From: Deltaproteobacteria bacterium UBA5799
GTDB lineage: Bacteria > Desulfobacterota > GWC2-55-46
Assembly (NCBI GenBank): GCA_002418185.1
Contig: DIDN01000137.1
Coordinates: forward strand, 1 to 38,617
Reading direction: 5' to 3'
DNA length: 38,617 nt
Shown piece by piece: positions 23,078 through 31,470 of this stretch; the stretch's first letter is position 1, and the number at the start of each line of letters is the position of its first letter. The position numbers and the translations under genes were made by a program. The notes beneath the pieces are model-generated. The model saw nothing but the letters and a program-made list of their open reading frames with translations. It had not been told where the DNA came from and searched no databases.

Positions 23078-24160
23078 AAAGATTCTCCCTTGCCCACTTT
23101 GCCAATGAAATGGGAATACTTTCTTACCCTTGTACTTTCGTTCATAATCGGCTACCTGATGTACCTCGTGATGGTGCCGTTCCTGATCCCGATTTTCTGG
23201 GCCGTAATCTTCGTAATCCTTTTCTATCCCTATTATAAATGGCTCACAAAACGGCTGCGCGGGCGGAAGTCCATTGCATCCATCGCCGCATGCACCAGTA
23301 TAGCCCTTTTCCTCATAGTGCCCATGGTCCTCCTGGGGTCGGCGCTTGCAGCCGAGCTCCTTAACCTCTATGCCTGGGCCGAGGACTACATCAGGGACAT
23401 ATCGGCACGCGCCGCCACCCCGGGTTTTTTCCTCGCCTGGCTTGAGAAGTACCTGGGCGATTACATCGACGTCAGTTCGCTGGACATACGCGGGACGGTC
23501 GCGACGGTCGTAAGGGAGGCCGCCGGCTTCGCGGGCCAGGGTATAAGCGGCTTCTTCAAAGGCTTTGCCAGCCTCGTGATAAATCTCTTTCTCGCGTTCT
23601 TCACCATGTACTTCCTCTTCAAGGACGGCGACAAGCTCTTCGACATCGTGAAGGACCTCGTGCCGGTCTCCCCCGTGCACAAGGAAGAGATAATAAAGAA
23701 GAACAGGGGCGTCATATACGCGACCATATACGGCGGCGTGCTCGTCGGAGCCATACAAGCGTTTTTGGGCGGCATGGCACTCTGGTTTTTTGGCATAGAG
23801 GCGGTCCTGGTCCTTACTTTCATAATGTTCCTTACCACGTTCATCCCCAACATCGGGGCGTCGCTCGTATGGGCGCCGGTGGCCGTTTACCTGGCGGTGA
23901 ACGGGGACTACGTGGGGGCCGTCGGGCTTTCGGTCTGGGGCATCTTCGTAATAGGACTCGTCGATAATTTCATGAGGCCATATCTCGTAAGCGGCAGGAC
24001 GAACCTGCATCCGCTCCTTCTTTTCTTCAGCATACTCGGCGCCATGAACGCATTCGGGCTCATCGGCATAATTGCAGGCCCCCTGATAGTCTCCATAGGT
24101 CAGGCCATGGTGGAGTTCTACCACGAGTACGTCACAAAGAAAAACACCTGGACAGGGTAA
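23060..24160 (+). CDS. AI-2E family transporter (PerM-like permease)
   Basis: The 366-residue protein has eight or so hydrophobic segments in the AI-2E exporter layout: a cluster of helices at the N terminus, a middle region with periplasmic-like sequence (EDYIRDISARAATPGFFLAW), and a conserved C-terminal half with TMYFLFKDGDKL, RGVIYATIYGGVLVGAIQAFLGG, FIPNIGASLVWAPVA and NFMRPYLVSGRTNLHPL. This family (PF01594) includes TqsA and PerM; substrates range from signals to ions, so the transported molecule is unknown. The start is uncertain: ATG 23060 is chosen; a TTG at 22964 gives 32 more residues without membrane character, and ATG 23105 is also possible. No start has a clear ribosome site. 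Confidence 0.85.
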   Translation: MVQGNQKDSPLPTLPMKWEYFLTLVLSFIIGYLMYLVMVPFLIPIFWAVIFVILFYPYYKWLTKRLRGRKSIASIAACTSIALFLIVPMVLLGSALAAELLNLYAWAEDYIRDISARAATPGFFLAWLEKYLGDYIDVSSLDIRGTVATVVREAAGFAGQGISGFFKGFASLVINLFLAFFTMYFLFKDGDKLFDIVKDLVPVSPVHKEEIIKKNRGVIYATIYGGVLVGAIQAFLGGMALWFFGIEAVLVLTFIMFLTTFIPNIGASLVWAPVAVYLAVNGDYVGAVGLSVWGIFVIGLVDNFMRPYLVSGRTNLHPLLLFFSILGAMNAFGLIGIIAGPLIVSIGQAMVEFYHEYVTKKNTWTG

Positions 24161-25042
24161 ATGGACGGCAACGACGGATATACGATGGCATACGGGGCCG
24201 GGAGGCCCCGGGTTCTTCTGCCGCTTGCGCTTTTCCTGGCGACTGTCCTGACGACCGTCGCATCCGGCGCCATGCAGCAGGGGGTGGACATATTCTCAAG
24301 CCCCTGGGGGCTTACGCAGGGCGTACCCTTTTCCGCCTCGCTCCTCCTGATACTCGGCACCCATGAGCTCGGCCACTTCATCGCATCGAGGAGGCACGGG
24401 GTGCTGACGACCCTCCCGACCTTCATACCCGCGCCCCCGTTCCCGCCGATGATAGGCACCTTCGGGGCGCTCATAAAGATCAAGTCACCGATAACCACCA
24501 AGGCCGCGCTGGTCGACATCGGCGCTGCCGGGCCGCTTGCCGGCTTCGTCGCCGCCATTTTCGTGACGATATGGGGGCTCGGCGAATCGATAATAGTCCC
24601 GAAGGCCATGGCGGCGGGCTCGCTCGGCCTCGGGTCTTCGATAATATTCCAGGCCCTCTCGTACCTGGTCATGGGCCCTCTCCCTGACACGCATGACGTG
24701 CTCTTGAGCCCGGTGGCGTTTGCGGGTTGGATAGGAATGTTCGTGACTGCCATGAACCTGCTGCCCATAGGCCAGCTCGACGGCGGCCACCTCGTTTACG
24801 CGCTCCTCGGCCCGGTGCACAGGGCCTTCTCCATCGGCATGATCGCCGTCCTGGTGGTCCTCGGGTTCGCGGCCTGGCCCGGCTGGTTCATATGGGCCGG
24901 CCTTATCGCCTTCATAGGCACCTTCCACCCGCCTGTCGAGGACCAGCACGAGCCCATGGACGGAAGGCGCCGCCTGATAACAGCCGCAACCGCCGCCGTA
25001 TTTGTATTGACTTTCATACCCGCGCCATTTTATATTGCATGA
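24161..25042 (+). CDS. Site-2 protease family membrane metallopeptidase (M50)
   Basis: The 293-residue protein has several membrane segments. The zinc-binding HELGH lies at 68-72, and NLLPIGQLDGGH at 199-210 supplies the third ligand (Asp207). This is the short site-2 protease form without a PDZ domain, resembling the plant/cyanobacterial EGY type (GTFGALIKIKSPITTKAALVDIGAAGPLAGF segment). Such proteases cut membrane-embedded regulators. Its ATG directly follows the stop of the permease gene, and its own stop overlaps the start of the b5-like gene by ATGA, so three genes form one operon. Confidence 0.9.
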   Translation: MDGNDGYTMAYGAGRPRVLLPLALFLATVLTTVASGAMQQGVDIFSSPWGLTQGVPFSASLLLILGTHELGHFIASRRHGVLTTLPTFIPAPPFPPMIGTFGALIKIKSPITTKAALVDIGAAGPLAGFVAAIFVTIWGLGESIIVPKAMAAGSLGLGSSIIFQALSYLVMGPLPDTHDVLLSPVAFAGWIGMFVTAMNLLPIGQLDGGHLVYALLGPVHRAFSIGMIAVLVVLGFAAWPGWFIWAGLIAFIGTFHPPVEDQHEPMDGRRRLITAATAAVFVLTFIPAPFYIA

Positions 25043-25278
25043 TTATGAAGGCGTTCAACGAAAAAGAGCTCAAACAGTTCGACGGGAGCGACCCGGCAAC
25101 GCCGGTCTACATAGCGTATAAAGGCAAGGTGTACGACGTGACCGGAAACCCGCTTTTCATGGACGGGATGCACTTCGAACACTACTCGGGGGAGGACCTG
25201 ACGGACTTTCTCGGCGACGCCCCCCACGGCGAGGAGGTATTCGAGGAGCTCGCGGTCGTGGGCGAGTTCAAGAAATGA
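25039..25278 (+). CDS. Small cytochrome b5-like haem-binding protein
   Basis: The 79-residue protein (MIMKAFNEKELKQFDG start) has the fold pattern of stand-alone prokaryotic cytochrome b5-like proteins: PVYIAYKGKVYDVTGNPLF, then GMHFEHYSGEDLTDFLGDAPHGEEVFEEL. Candidate haem ligands are His45, His48 and His64. There is no signal peptide. The likely start at 25039 gives a 4-base ATGA overlap with the site-2 protease gene; a second ATG at 25045 is also possible. A reading extended upstream inside the protease gene is not supported. Coupling to a membrane protease is unusual for this family; function is unknown, and haem or another hydrophobic ligand could be bound. Confidence 0.8.
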   Translation: MIMKAFNEKELKQFDGSDPATPVYIAYKGKVYDVTGNPLFMDGMHFEHYSGEDLTDFLGDAPHGEEVFEELAVVGEFKK

Positions 25279-25456
25279 ATACCCTGGATTCAGTCCTGGC
25301 ATCCTGAGAGCTGAAATTTCAAAAGCGGTACGCCGCCGCTCGCCGGAAAGACCGGCTGATTAAGGGCGGTCGGACATCCCTTCGCTTGAAAGCCGGGGGT
25401 TTTCCAACCGGAATCATTAAGCTCTCGGAAAAGGAGACCTACCGGACCCGGGCCAG

Positions 25457-26218
25457 ATGAAGATCGTGATACTCGGCTGCGGCACGTCCACCGGCGTGCC
25501 GGTCATAGGCTGCCACTGCGAGGTCTGCTCCTCTCCGGACCCGTTCAACAGGCGCACCAGGTCGTCCCTCCTCATACATTCAAACGGCAGGAACATCCTC
25601 ATAGACACGTCGACGGACCTCCGGGCCCAGGCCCTGGCGAACGGGGTCGAAAGGGTCGACGCGGTCCTCTATACCCACCCGCATGCGGACCACATCCACG
25701 GCATAGACGACCTGAGGGCCTTTAACCTCTCGAACGGGAACGCCGCAATCCCCTGCTACGGGGGCGCGAGGACCGTGGACCGAATAAAATCCGCTTTCGA
25801 ATACATCTTCAGGGACGACGGCAGGGACGGCTGGAAACCCAACCTCACGATAAAGGCGGTCGAGGGCCCTTTCGAGCTCTTCGGCGAAATGGTCACCCCG
25901 GTGCCGGTCATGCACGGAAGGACGGCGATCCTGGGCTGGCGGGTCGGGCGGCTTTCTTACGTGACCGACTGCAGCGAAATACCCGAAAGCTCGTACGAGG
26001 CGCTAAGGGGCACCGAGGTCCTGGTGCTCGGCGCATTAAGGCAGAAACCCCACCCCACTCACTTCACCATCGCCCAGGCCATTGAGGCCGCAAAGGCCGT
26101 AGGCGCGCCGAGGACTATCCTCACGCACCTCAGCCACAACGTCCTCTACGAAAGGGACGGCAAGACCCTCCCCCCAGGGGTCGAGTTCGCCCGCGACGGG
26201 CTTACAGTGGAGATATGA
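25457..26218 (+). CDS. PhnP-like metallo-beta-lactamase-fold phosphodiesterase
   Basis: The 253-residue soluble protein has the MBL metal motif THPHADH (73-79) with further ligands in VMHGRT and in the late THLSHN. The N terminus, LGCGTSTGVPVIGCHCEVCSS, is typical of the PhnP and phosphoribosyl 1,2-cyclic phosphodiesterase group, whose two cysteines near CHCEVC may bind a structural metal. No phn operon lies in the window, so it need not act on phosphonate products. The ATG at 25457 has no close ribosome site; an AGGAG lies about 20 bases away (near 25430). It ends head-on to the glucose dehydrogenase gene with a bidirectional terminator-like sequence between. Confidence 0.85.
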   Translation: MKIVILGCGTSTGVPVIGCHCEVCSSPDPFNRRTRSSLLIHSNGRNILIDTSTDLRAQALANGVERVDAVLYTHPHADHIHGIDDLRAFNLSNGNAAIPCYGGARTVDRIKSAFEYIFRDDGRDGWKPNLTIKAVEGPFELFGEMVTPVPVMHGRTAILGWRVGRLSYVTDCSEIPESSYEALRGTEVLVLGALRQKPHPTHFTIAQAIEAAKAVGAPRTILTHLSHNVLYERDGKTLPPGVEFARDGLTVEI

Positions 26219-26224
26219 ATTACC

Positions 26225-26261
26225 AAAAAAAACTTGAGGGGACCTTTGTGAAGGCTCCAAG
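26225..26261 (-). terminator. Terminator after the glucose dehydrogenase gene
   Basis: On the minus strand, CTTGGAG (26261-26255) pairs with CTCAAG (26238-26233), with an inner CCTT/AAGG helix and small internal loops. Eight T (26232-26225) follow directly. It lies between the convergent genes at 26218 and 26273. Confidence 0.55.
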
Positions 26262-26272
26262 CAAATAATGCC

Positions 26273-27388
26273 CTAAGCCGCCCACTTAAGGACGGCCTTT
26301 ATCTCGTCCTCCGGGTGTTCGGTCAAGGCCTCTTTGTATTCCGTGAAATCGAGTTCCCGGTTTATCATCTTCGCCGCATGCCCCCTCCATTCGTACTCGG
26401 CCCTGGCAAAGTCGTCGAGCGCCATCCTGAAATGCCCTTCCGCGGAGCTTACGGTGCCGAAGACGAGCTGGTTCTTCCTTACGAGCTGGTCCATCAACCT
26501 GGTGGCGGGTATCCGTATCGTGCCCTCGTGGACCGCTCCGGACGGGATGCCTGCCACCGCGTAGACGGCGTTCCTCGCCAGGGCGTCTATGAGGTTGAAC
26601 ATGAGCCCCGGCACGCCCGCAGACTCGAATACCAGGTCCATCGGCCCCAGCGCCTCGTCCACCTTGTCGGGCTTGACCTTCCTGCCGTCAATATAGGACG
26701 CTTTTATGCCGGAAAGCCACATGGGCCTCGGAGAGTCCTCGTCCAGGATGTCCAGGCCGTAAACCGAGGCGCCCCTGACCTTCAGGGCAAGGCAGGCGAG
26801 GAGGCCTATTGTCCCTGTCCCTGCCACGAGCGCCCTTTTGCCGCGAAACCAGTCGTTGCCGATATTGGCCTCCGGCAGCCTTGCCGACTGGAACTTGACG
26901 GCCTCGTCCAGGGCCTTTTCAACGACCGACATCGGCTCCAGAAGCACGGCGACAGAGGCGAGCTCCCTGGGGACCCGTATGACGTGCCCCTGGCTGTCCA
27001 CGACGTACTCGGAATTGAAGCCGTCGATCTCGACCAGGCCCCTTTCCCTGTATTTCCCGGTCCTGCACATGTCGGGCCGCCCCATGCGGCATGGAGCGCA
27101 TTCGTCGCAGCCCCGCCTTATCGTAAAGACGGCGTAGTCGCCGGGACTTACCGCGTCCACCCCTTCCCCTGTCTCCACCACTCTTCCGAAGCTCTCGTGC
27201 CCGATGACCAGGTCGTCATAGCCTTCGGGCGGAGGGGCCTTGCCCTCGGCGATGCGCTCGCGGTCTGTGCCGCAGACCCCGACCCTCATGACCATTATTT
27301 TCACCTGGTCCGTGGCTGTAATGGCAGGCTCGGGCCGCTCCACGACCCTGAGAACCCTTTTATCGGGAGAGTACGCAATCGCCTTCAT
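26273..27388 (-). CDS. Archaeal-type zinc-dependent glucose 1-dehydrogenase
   Basis: The 371-residue protein is a medium-chain zinc dehydrogenase. It has the catalytic start CGTDRE (39-44) with GHE (63-65), a structural-zinc loop of four cysteines (94, 97, 100, 108), and a Rossmann site VAGTGTIGLLA. The order and several motifs (ICGTDRE-type, RRGC..C...GRPD.C.TG, DGF..E) match the glucose/galactose dehydrogenases of Sulfolobus and Thermoplasma, which start the non-phosphorylated Entner-Doudoroff pathway. The real substrate here is unproven. ATG 27388 is preceded by AGGAGG at about 7 bases; a longer upstream reading overlaps the DUF4870 gene and lacks family similarity. It lies 29 bases after that gene and is probably co-transcribed. 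Confidence 0.87.
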   Translation of the reverse strand: MKAIAYSPDKRVLRVVERPEPAITATDQVKIMVMRVGVCGTDRERIAEGKAPPPEGYDDLVIGHESFGRVVETGEGVDAVSPGDYAVFTIRRGCDECAPCRMGRPDMCRTGKYRERGLVEIDGFNSEYVVDSQGHVIRVPRELASVAVLLEPMSVVEKALDEAVKFQSARLPEANIGNDWFRGKRALVAGTGTIGLLACLALKVRGASVYGLDILDEDSPRPMWLSGIKASYIDGRKVKPDKVDEALGPMDLVFESAGVPGLMFNLIDALARNAVYAVAGIPSGAVHEGTIRIPATRLMDQLVRKNQLVFGTVSSAEGHFRMALDDFARAEYEWRGHAAKMINRELDFTEYKEALTEHPEDEIKAVLKWAA

Positions 27389-27417
27389 CCGCACGCCTCC
27401 TCCATGACATGGGCGCC

Positions 27418-27777
27418 CTACATCTCCAGCCCGTACATTGCCCGGTTGTTCTTTAGGTAAACGGCCCCCTTCACTATCCTGTAAATGACCCATACGGCCA
27501 CGGCCAGGAGTATGAAGTAGCCAATTATCAGGAGATAGGTAAGGGCCCCTATGACCGCCCAGAGTATGCTGAACCAGAAGGTCCTTATCTGCCACCTGAA
27601 GTGCGACTCTATCCAGGTGCCCCTAACGTCAGAGGCCTTGACGTAATTGATTATGACGGCGATTATGTAGGTTATGCCTATGAAGAGGCCTATGGCCTGC
27701 AGGACGTATACGGTTGCGGCAATTTTTTTGCCTGCGACCACTGTGTCCTCGTATGTGTCGGCTGTTGTCCTTGGCAT
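27418..27777 (-). CDS. DUF4870-like small membrane protein
   Basis: The 119-residue protein has three or four hydrophobic helices (about 17-45, 67-85, 88-108) and a conserved ESHFRWQIRTFWFSILW segment. The same layout is found in DUF4870/TIGR-type family proteins, whose function is unknown. The ATG at 27777 has AAAGGAG 7 bases upstream. It precedes the glucose dehydrogenase gene by 29 bases in the same direction. Confidence 0.75.
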   Translation of the reverse strand: MPRTTADTYEDTVVAGKKIAATVYVLQAIGLFIGITYIIAVIINYVKASDVRGTWIESHFRWQIRTFWFSILWAVIGALTYLLIIGYFILLAVAVWVIYRIVKGAVYLKNNRAMYGLEM

Positions 27778-27927
27778 GGCATGACTCCTTTCCCGAGTTC
27801 ATTTTAAGCGGGAAACTACAATGGACGATAAAGGAGGGCCGCTTACCGTCCATATTAAAGTATAGCCCGTATTGAGCATAGATGGCCCGCAAACTTGCGA
27901 AGACGGGGGGTGGCGGGAAAAGGCGGC

Positions 27928-28770
27928 TTAGTTGAGTTTAGAACCGCAGCATTTGCAGAAGACCGCGTCCGTGTCATGGCCTTCTGCGACGCACGAGGGG
28001 CAGGCCTGGGTCGATTTCCTCGAGGCCGCTGCCTGTTGCACCATCTCGACCGTGACTATGCCGGTCGGGATGGCGATTATCCCGTACCCGATTATCATGA
28101 CCGCGGTGGCAACCCCCATGCCGAGGGTGGTCTGGGGCGCTATGTCGCCGTAGCCCACGGTCGTGAGCGTCACAACGCACCAGTATACGCTCCTGGGGAT
28201 GCTGGTGAATCCGCTCTCCTCGCCTTCTATGAGATACATGAGCGAGCCGAGTACGACCACGAGGTTCATGACCGCGAAGAGGAATACGGATACCTTCCTC
28301 CTGCTGGCCTTGAGGGCCCGCAGTATGTAGGCGCCCTCGTCCATGTACGCGAAGAGCTTGAAGGTGCGGAATATGCGGAGCACCCTGAGGATGCGGACCG
28401 CCATGAGATAGCGTCCGCCGGGGAGGAGGAGGTCTATATAGGTCGGGACGACGGCAAGTAGGTCTATTATGCCGAAGGTGCTTGTAGCATACTTAAGGGG
28501 CCTTGCAACGCAGGCGAGCCTCAAGGCGTATTCTATCGTGAAAAGGACGGTAAAGAACCACTCGGCTACATATAGCGCGGTCCCGTATTCCTCGGAAATC
28601 CAGGACACGCTGTCGAGCATCACTACAAGGACGCTAAGGAGTATGGCGGCTATGAGGGCCTTGTCGAAAAGCCTGCCAGCCGGAGTGTCGGCCTCGTATA
28701 TTATCTGATGGAGGGCCGCCCTCCAGCCCGTCAGCACGCTCCCCTTTATCGCGTTTCCCCTTACGGCCAT
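27928..28770 (-). CDS. Voltage-gated potassium channel with C-terminal zinc ribbon
   Basis: The 280-residue protein has six membrane segments in Kv/KvAP order. S4 near 120-138 carries regularly spaced positive residues (Arg120, 126, 129, 132, 135 and Lys138). The pore has the selectivity filter TTVGYGD (203-209), followed by S6 (IIGYGIIAIPTG). The C-terminal tail ends in a four-cysteine zinc ribbon, CPSC (257-260) and CKCC (272-275). The family forms tetrameric K+ channels in the inner membrane; the zinc ribbon tail is not usual. Its start follows the stop of the preceding zinc-ribbon membrane protein by one base, so the two are translationally linked. Confidence 0.9.
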   Translation of the reverse strand: MAVRGNAIKGSVLTGWRAALHQIIYEADTPAGRLFDKALIAAILLSVLVVMLDSVSWISEEYGTALYVAEWFFTVLFTIEYALRLACVARPLKYATSTFGIIDLLAVVPTYIDLLLPGGRYLMAVRILRVLRIFRTFKLFAYMDEGAYILRALKASRRKVSVFLFAVMNLVVVLGSLMYLIEGEESGFTSIPRSVYWCVVTLTTVGYGDIAPQTTLGMGVATAVMIIGYGIIAIPTGIVTVEMVQQAAASRKSTQACPSCVAEGHDTDAVFCKCCGSKLN

Positions 28771-28771
28771 C

Positions 28772-29038
28772 TCAGAATTCTATGAACTCGTGCCCGCACC
28801 TGGGGCAGTGGGTCGCCGATATGCTCACCTTCATCCTGCAGAAGCCGCAGGCCCTTGTGCCTCCGCCTGCAAGCCTCAGGCCGCGGTCCAGGAGAAGCGC
28901 GTGCGGCATGGCTATAACGAACGCCAGAGTGCCGTACACCCACCATTTGAGGAAGCTCCGCCCCTTCTGCATCGCGACGAATGCCGGCATTATCCCGAGC
29001 GATACCGCTATTATGATTACGAGTGTTATGGTATGCAT
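28772..29038 (-). CDS. Small membrane protein with C-terminal zinc ribbon
   Basis: The 88-residue protein has two hydrophobic helices (about 4-22 and 33-50) and a C-terminal CGFC...CPRC zinc ribbon (residues 64-67 and 79-82). No known family is recognised. It is directly upstream of, and nearly overlapping, the channel gene that also ends in a zinc ribbon, so the two may interact or share a regulator. Confidence 0.72.
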   Translation of the reverse strand: MHTITLVIIIAVSLGIMPAFVAMQKGRSFLKWWVYGTLAFVIAMPHALLLDRGLRLAGGGTRACGFCRMKVSISATHCPRCGHEFIEF

Positions 29039-29053
29039 CTCATCCGTTCTCCA

Positions 29054-29070
29054 GGGCCGGTTTCCGGCCC
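29054..29070. other. Perfect 7-bp hairpin between genes
   Basis: GGGCCGG (29054-29060) and CCGGCCC (29064-29070) pair around a TTT loop in the 40-base gap between the DUF2130 and small membrane protein genes. There is no T-run on either strand, so it is not a complete terminator. It could be a processing site or stability element in the message. Confidence 0.5.
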
Positions 29071-29078
29071 ATCTGCTG

Positions 29079-30320
29079 TTACTCTTCCTCTTCCCCGGAG
29101 CCGAGCTCCAGCGACTTGAGCTCCGGGAGCGTTGAGCCTATTATGCCCTGCATGTCCCCGTACATGCCGGCGGTGTTGGTTACTGCCCTTTCGAGCTGCT
29201 TTTCCCTCCGCGCCCATATCCTTGTCATCGCCCTCTTCTCGGACTCGAGCTCCTCCTTGAGCTCCTTGAAGGACTCGACTATGCCCTCCACCCGCTGCCT
29301 GAAGGCCTGGCCCGAGAGGTAGGCGTATATGGCCTCCATCTTCTCGTTCTTGCCGACCGTCGAGAGCCTCGCAAGGGAGAGCTGAACGAGCCCGGCCCGG
29401 AGCACTTCCGCAAGACAGCCTGCGAGGCCGACGACGGTCACCCACACGCCCTCTATCTGCGCGAATGACGAGACCCCCTTTGGAAGGGCCTCGGTCACGA
29501 GGACCGCCACCTCGGCCCTTATGTCCCTCTGGTCGTCCTTGAGCTTGGCTATCCAGTCGTCGTTCCACGCCTTGGTCCTCTTGGACTCCCAGACGATGGA
29601 GCCGCAGTGCTGGCCGCTTCTCGTGTATACCTTCTGTATAATGTCCGCGCCCCGTATGCCCTTCGGCACCGGCTCTATCATGTCCACCGGGAACATGGAC
29701 TTCAGGAGGGCTTCGAGGTCGAGCTCCAGGACCTCGCCCTGGGCCTGCATGGAGCCCTGCTCGCCCTTCCTCTTGAGCTCCTCTATGGTCTTGAGCATGT
29801 CGCTTATCTTCTTGTCCTTCTCGAGGTCCTTTAGCCTGTGCTCCTCCGAGAACATCTCGAGGGCCGACCGGCGTACCATCTCCCGCTCGGCGTCTATCTT
29901 CCGGGCCACCTCCAGGTCGAGCGCCTTCTTCTCGTCCTCGAGCTCCCTCGCCTTCCTCCGGAGCTCAAGCTCCTTTTTACGGGCGTCTTCAAGGAGCTCG
30001 TCCTTCCGCGCCTGCTCCTCCTTCATGTCGCGGAGCTCTGCCTCGAACCTTTCAAGCGCCCTTTTCCCGGCCTCCTCGACGAGCTTGGCCTTTTCAGCCG
30101 ATAGCCTGGATGCGACCGTGTCCTCGACGGCTTTGCGCGCCTCGTCAAGCTCGGAGAGCTTCTTCCTGAGCTCCTCTTCCCTTTTCCGGACCTCCAGCTC
30201 CTTTCGGACGGCCTTCTCCTCGTACTCGGCCCGGAGCCCCTCCTTTATGCGGTTCGAAAGCGCATCGGAAAGCGGGAACTCGATATGACAGTTCGGACAT
30301 TTTATGGACTGGTCGGACAT
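29079..30320 (-). CDS. DUF2130 family protein (coiled coil plus nuclease-like domain)
   Basis: The 413-residue protein begins with a short zinc-knuckle-like CPNC (8-11), then has a long charged coiled coil (about 30-210). Its C-terminal domain has GADIIQKVYTRSGQHCGSIVWESKRTKAW and QRDIRAEVAVLVT, the DUF2130 signature related to RmuC and PD-(D/E)xK nucleases. RmuC relatives limit DNA rearrangement, but the activity of this family is unproven. The ATG at 30320 is chosen because the family starts with such a CP.C motif; a TTG at 30377 adds 19 residues of no family character. No ribosome site is evident. It reads in the same direction as the trxB group. Confidence 0.82.
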   Translation of the reverse strand: MSDQSIKCPNCHIEFPLSDALSNRIKEGLRAEYEEKAVRKELEVRKREEELRKKLSELDEARKAVEDTVASRLSAEKAKLVEEAGKRALERFEAELRDMKEEQARKDELLEDARKKELELRRKARELEDEKKALDLEVARKIDAEREMVRRSALEMFSEEHRLKDLEKDKKISDMLKTIEELKRKGEQGSMQAQGEVLELDLEALLKSMFPVDMIEPVPKGIRGADIIQKVYTRSGQHCGSIVWESKRTKAWNDDWIAKLKDDQRDIRAEVAVLVTEALPKGVSSFAQIEGVWVTVVGLAGCLAEVLRAGLVQLSLARLSTVGKNEKMEAIYAYLSGQAFRQRVEGIVESFKELKEELESEKRAMTRIWARREKQLERAVTNTAGMYGDMQGIIGSTLPELKSLELGSGEEEE

Positions 30321-30476
30321 CGAGAAATCAAGGGCGCTCACAGGTTGCCGAAAAGCTTTGAGAAAACCTTTTTGCAAAAAGTTTTAGAGCCGTTGGATGC
30401 ACAAAGAGCTCAGGAGGCTAATTGCCTCATGAATCACATTCGCATCCATCAGACCTAAAAGTCTTTCCGCAGCCTG

Positions 30477-31400
30477 CTAAGCCCTTGCCTCCGTTTCGAA
30501 TTGTTCAATATAGTCTATGGCGGACGCTGCGGCTATTGCGCCGTCGCCCACGGCGGTCGCCACCTGGAGAAGCGGCGTTGTGCGGCAGTCGCCTGCCGCG
30601 AATACGCCCGGCATGCTCGTCTGGAGCCGGGGGTCGGTCTTTATGAAGCCATTGTCGTCCTTGTCGACGTCCGCGAAGTCGGTCGTGGGGTTTATGCCCA
30701 CGAATATGAAGACCCCCTCCACGTCTATGGACTTCTCCTCGCCGGTCTTCAGGTCCTCGAGGATGGCGCTTTTCACGAGCCCCGCTTCCTCGTTTATACG
30801 GGTGAGTATGTGGCTCTTCAATACCTCTATATTGGGCGTGCTCTCGAGCTTTTCCTGGTGCATCTTCTCGGCCCTGAACCTGTCCCTCCTGTGCGAGATA
30901 TAGACCCTGGAAGCTATCCTCGAAAGGTAGACGGCCTCCTTTACGGCGGTATCGCCGCCGCCGACGACAAGCACGCTGAGGTTCCTGAAGAACGGGCCGT
31001 CGCAGGTAGCGCAGTACGACACCCCCTTTCCGGTAAGCTCCTTCTCTCCCGGGATGCCGAGCCTCTTGGGCTTTGCGCCGGTCGCTATGATAACGGCCCT
31101 GGCCCTTATCTCGCCTTCGGTCGTCTTGAGCACCTTTACGGCGCCTTCGAGCGCGATGTCGTGCACTCCCGCGAGCCTTATTTCAAGGCCGAGCCCGCGC
31201 GCGTGCTCCTCGAACTTCTCCATGAGCCCGGCCCCGCTAATGGAAGGGAAGCCGGGATAGTTCTCGATGACGTCGCTTACGGCGATCTGCCCGCCGACCA
31301 TCTGCTTTTCAAGGAGCACCGTCTTGAGCCTCGCCCTCTGCGCGTATATGCCGGCCGTGAGCCCGGCAGGCCCGCCCCCGATAATCACAAGATCGTACAT
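30477..31400 (-). CDS. trxB: Thioredoxin-disulfide reductase
   Basis: The 307-residue flavoprotein has the FAD motif GGGPAG (8-13), the redox-active CATC (130-133) and the NAD(P) motif GGGDTA with the ISHRRDRFRA loop. ISHRRDRFRA is the NADPH-binding type. Its length is typical of bacterial TrxB. The ATG at 31400 has AGGAGG 10 bases upstream; a longer reading to 31457 adds 19 residues unlike TrxB. A possible promoter lies at 31435-31464. The stop codon lies inside a short GCAGCCTGCTAA sequence resembling that at the 3171 stop. Confidence 0.96.
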   Translation of the reverse strand: MYDLVIIGGGPAGLTAGIYAQRARLKTVLLEKQMVGGQIAVSDVIENYPGFPSISGAGLMEKFEEHARGLGLEIRLAGVHDIALEGAVKVLKTTEGEIRARAVIIATGAKPKRLGIPGEKELTGKGVSYCATCDGPFFRNLSVLVVGGGDTAVKEAVYLSRIASRVYISHRRDRFRAEKMHQEKLESTPNIEVLKSHILTRINEEAGLVKSAILEDLKTGEEKSIDVEGVFIFVGINPTTDFADVDKDDNGFIKTDPRLQTSMPGVFAAGDCRTTPLLQVATAVGDGAIAAASAIDYIEQFETEARA

Positions 31401-31434
31401 CGCGTTGTAGCCTCCTATGAGCGTCTTAACAGTA

Positions 31435-31464
31435 ATCCTAAACCAGATAAGGGGCACAATTCAA
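31435..31464 (-). promoter_or_regulatory. Possible promoter for trxB
   Basis: On the minus strand, TTGAAT (31464-31459), an 18-base spacer and TAGGAT (31440-31435) give four matches in each box. The site lies between nfo and trxB, 70 bases apart, so trxB may be expressed separately from the upstream genes. Confidence 0.35.
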
Positions 31465-31470
31465 GGCATT

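Noticed and set aside
24727..25278. 183-codon reading of the b5-like gene beginning inside the protease gene
   Set aside because: Its first 100 residues are a shadow of the protease frame; the family fold starts at about 25039.
26315..27460. 381-codon plus-strand frame over the glucose dehydrogenase gene
   Set aside because: Antisense shadow with no motif; the minus-strand gene carries all family signatures.
29521..30288. 255-codon serine-rich plus-strand frame
   Set aside because: Antisense of the coiled-coil region of the DUF2130 gene, which gives Ser-rich shadows.
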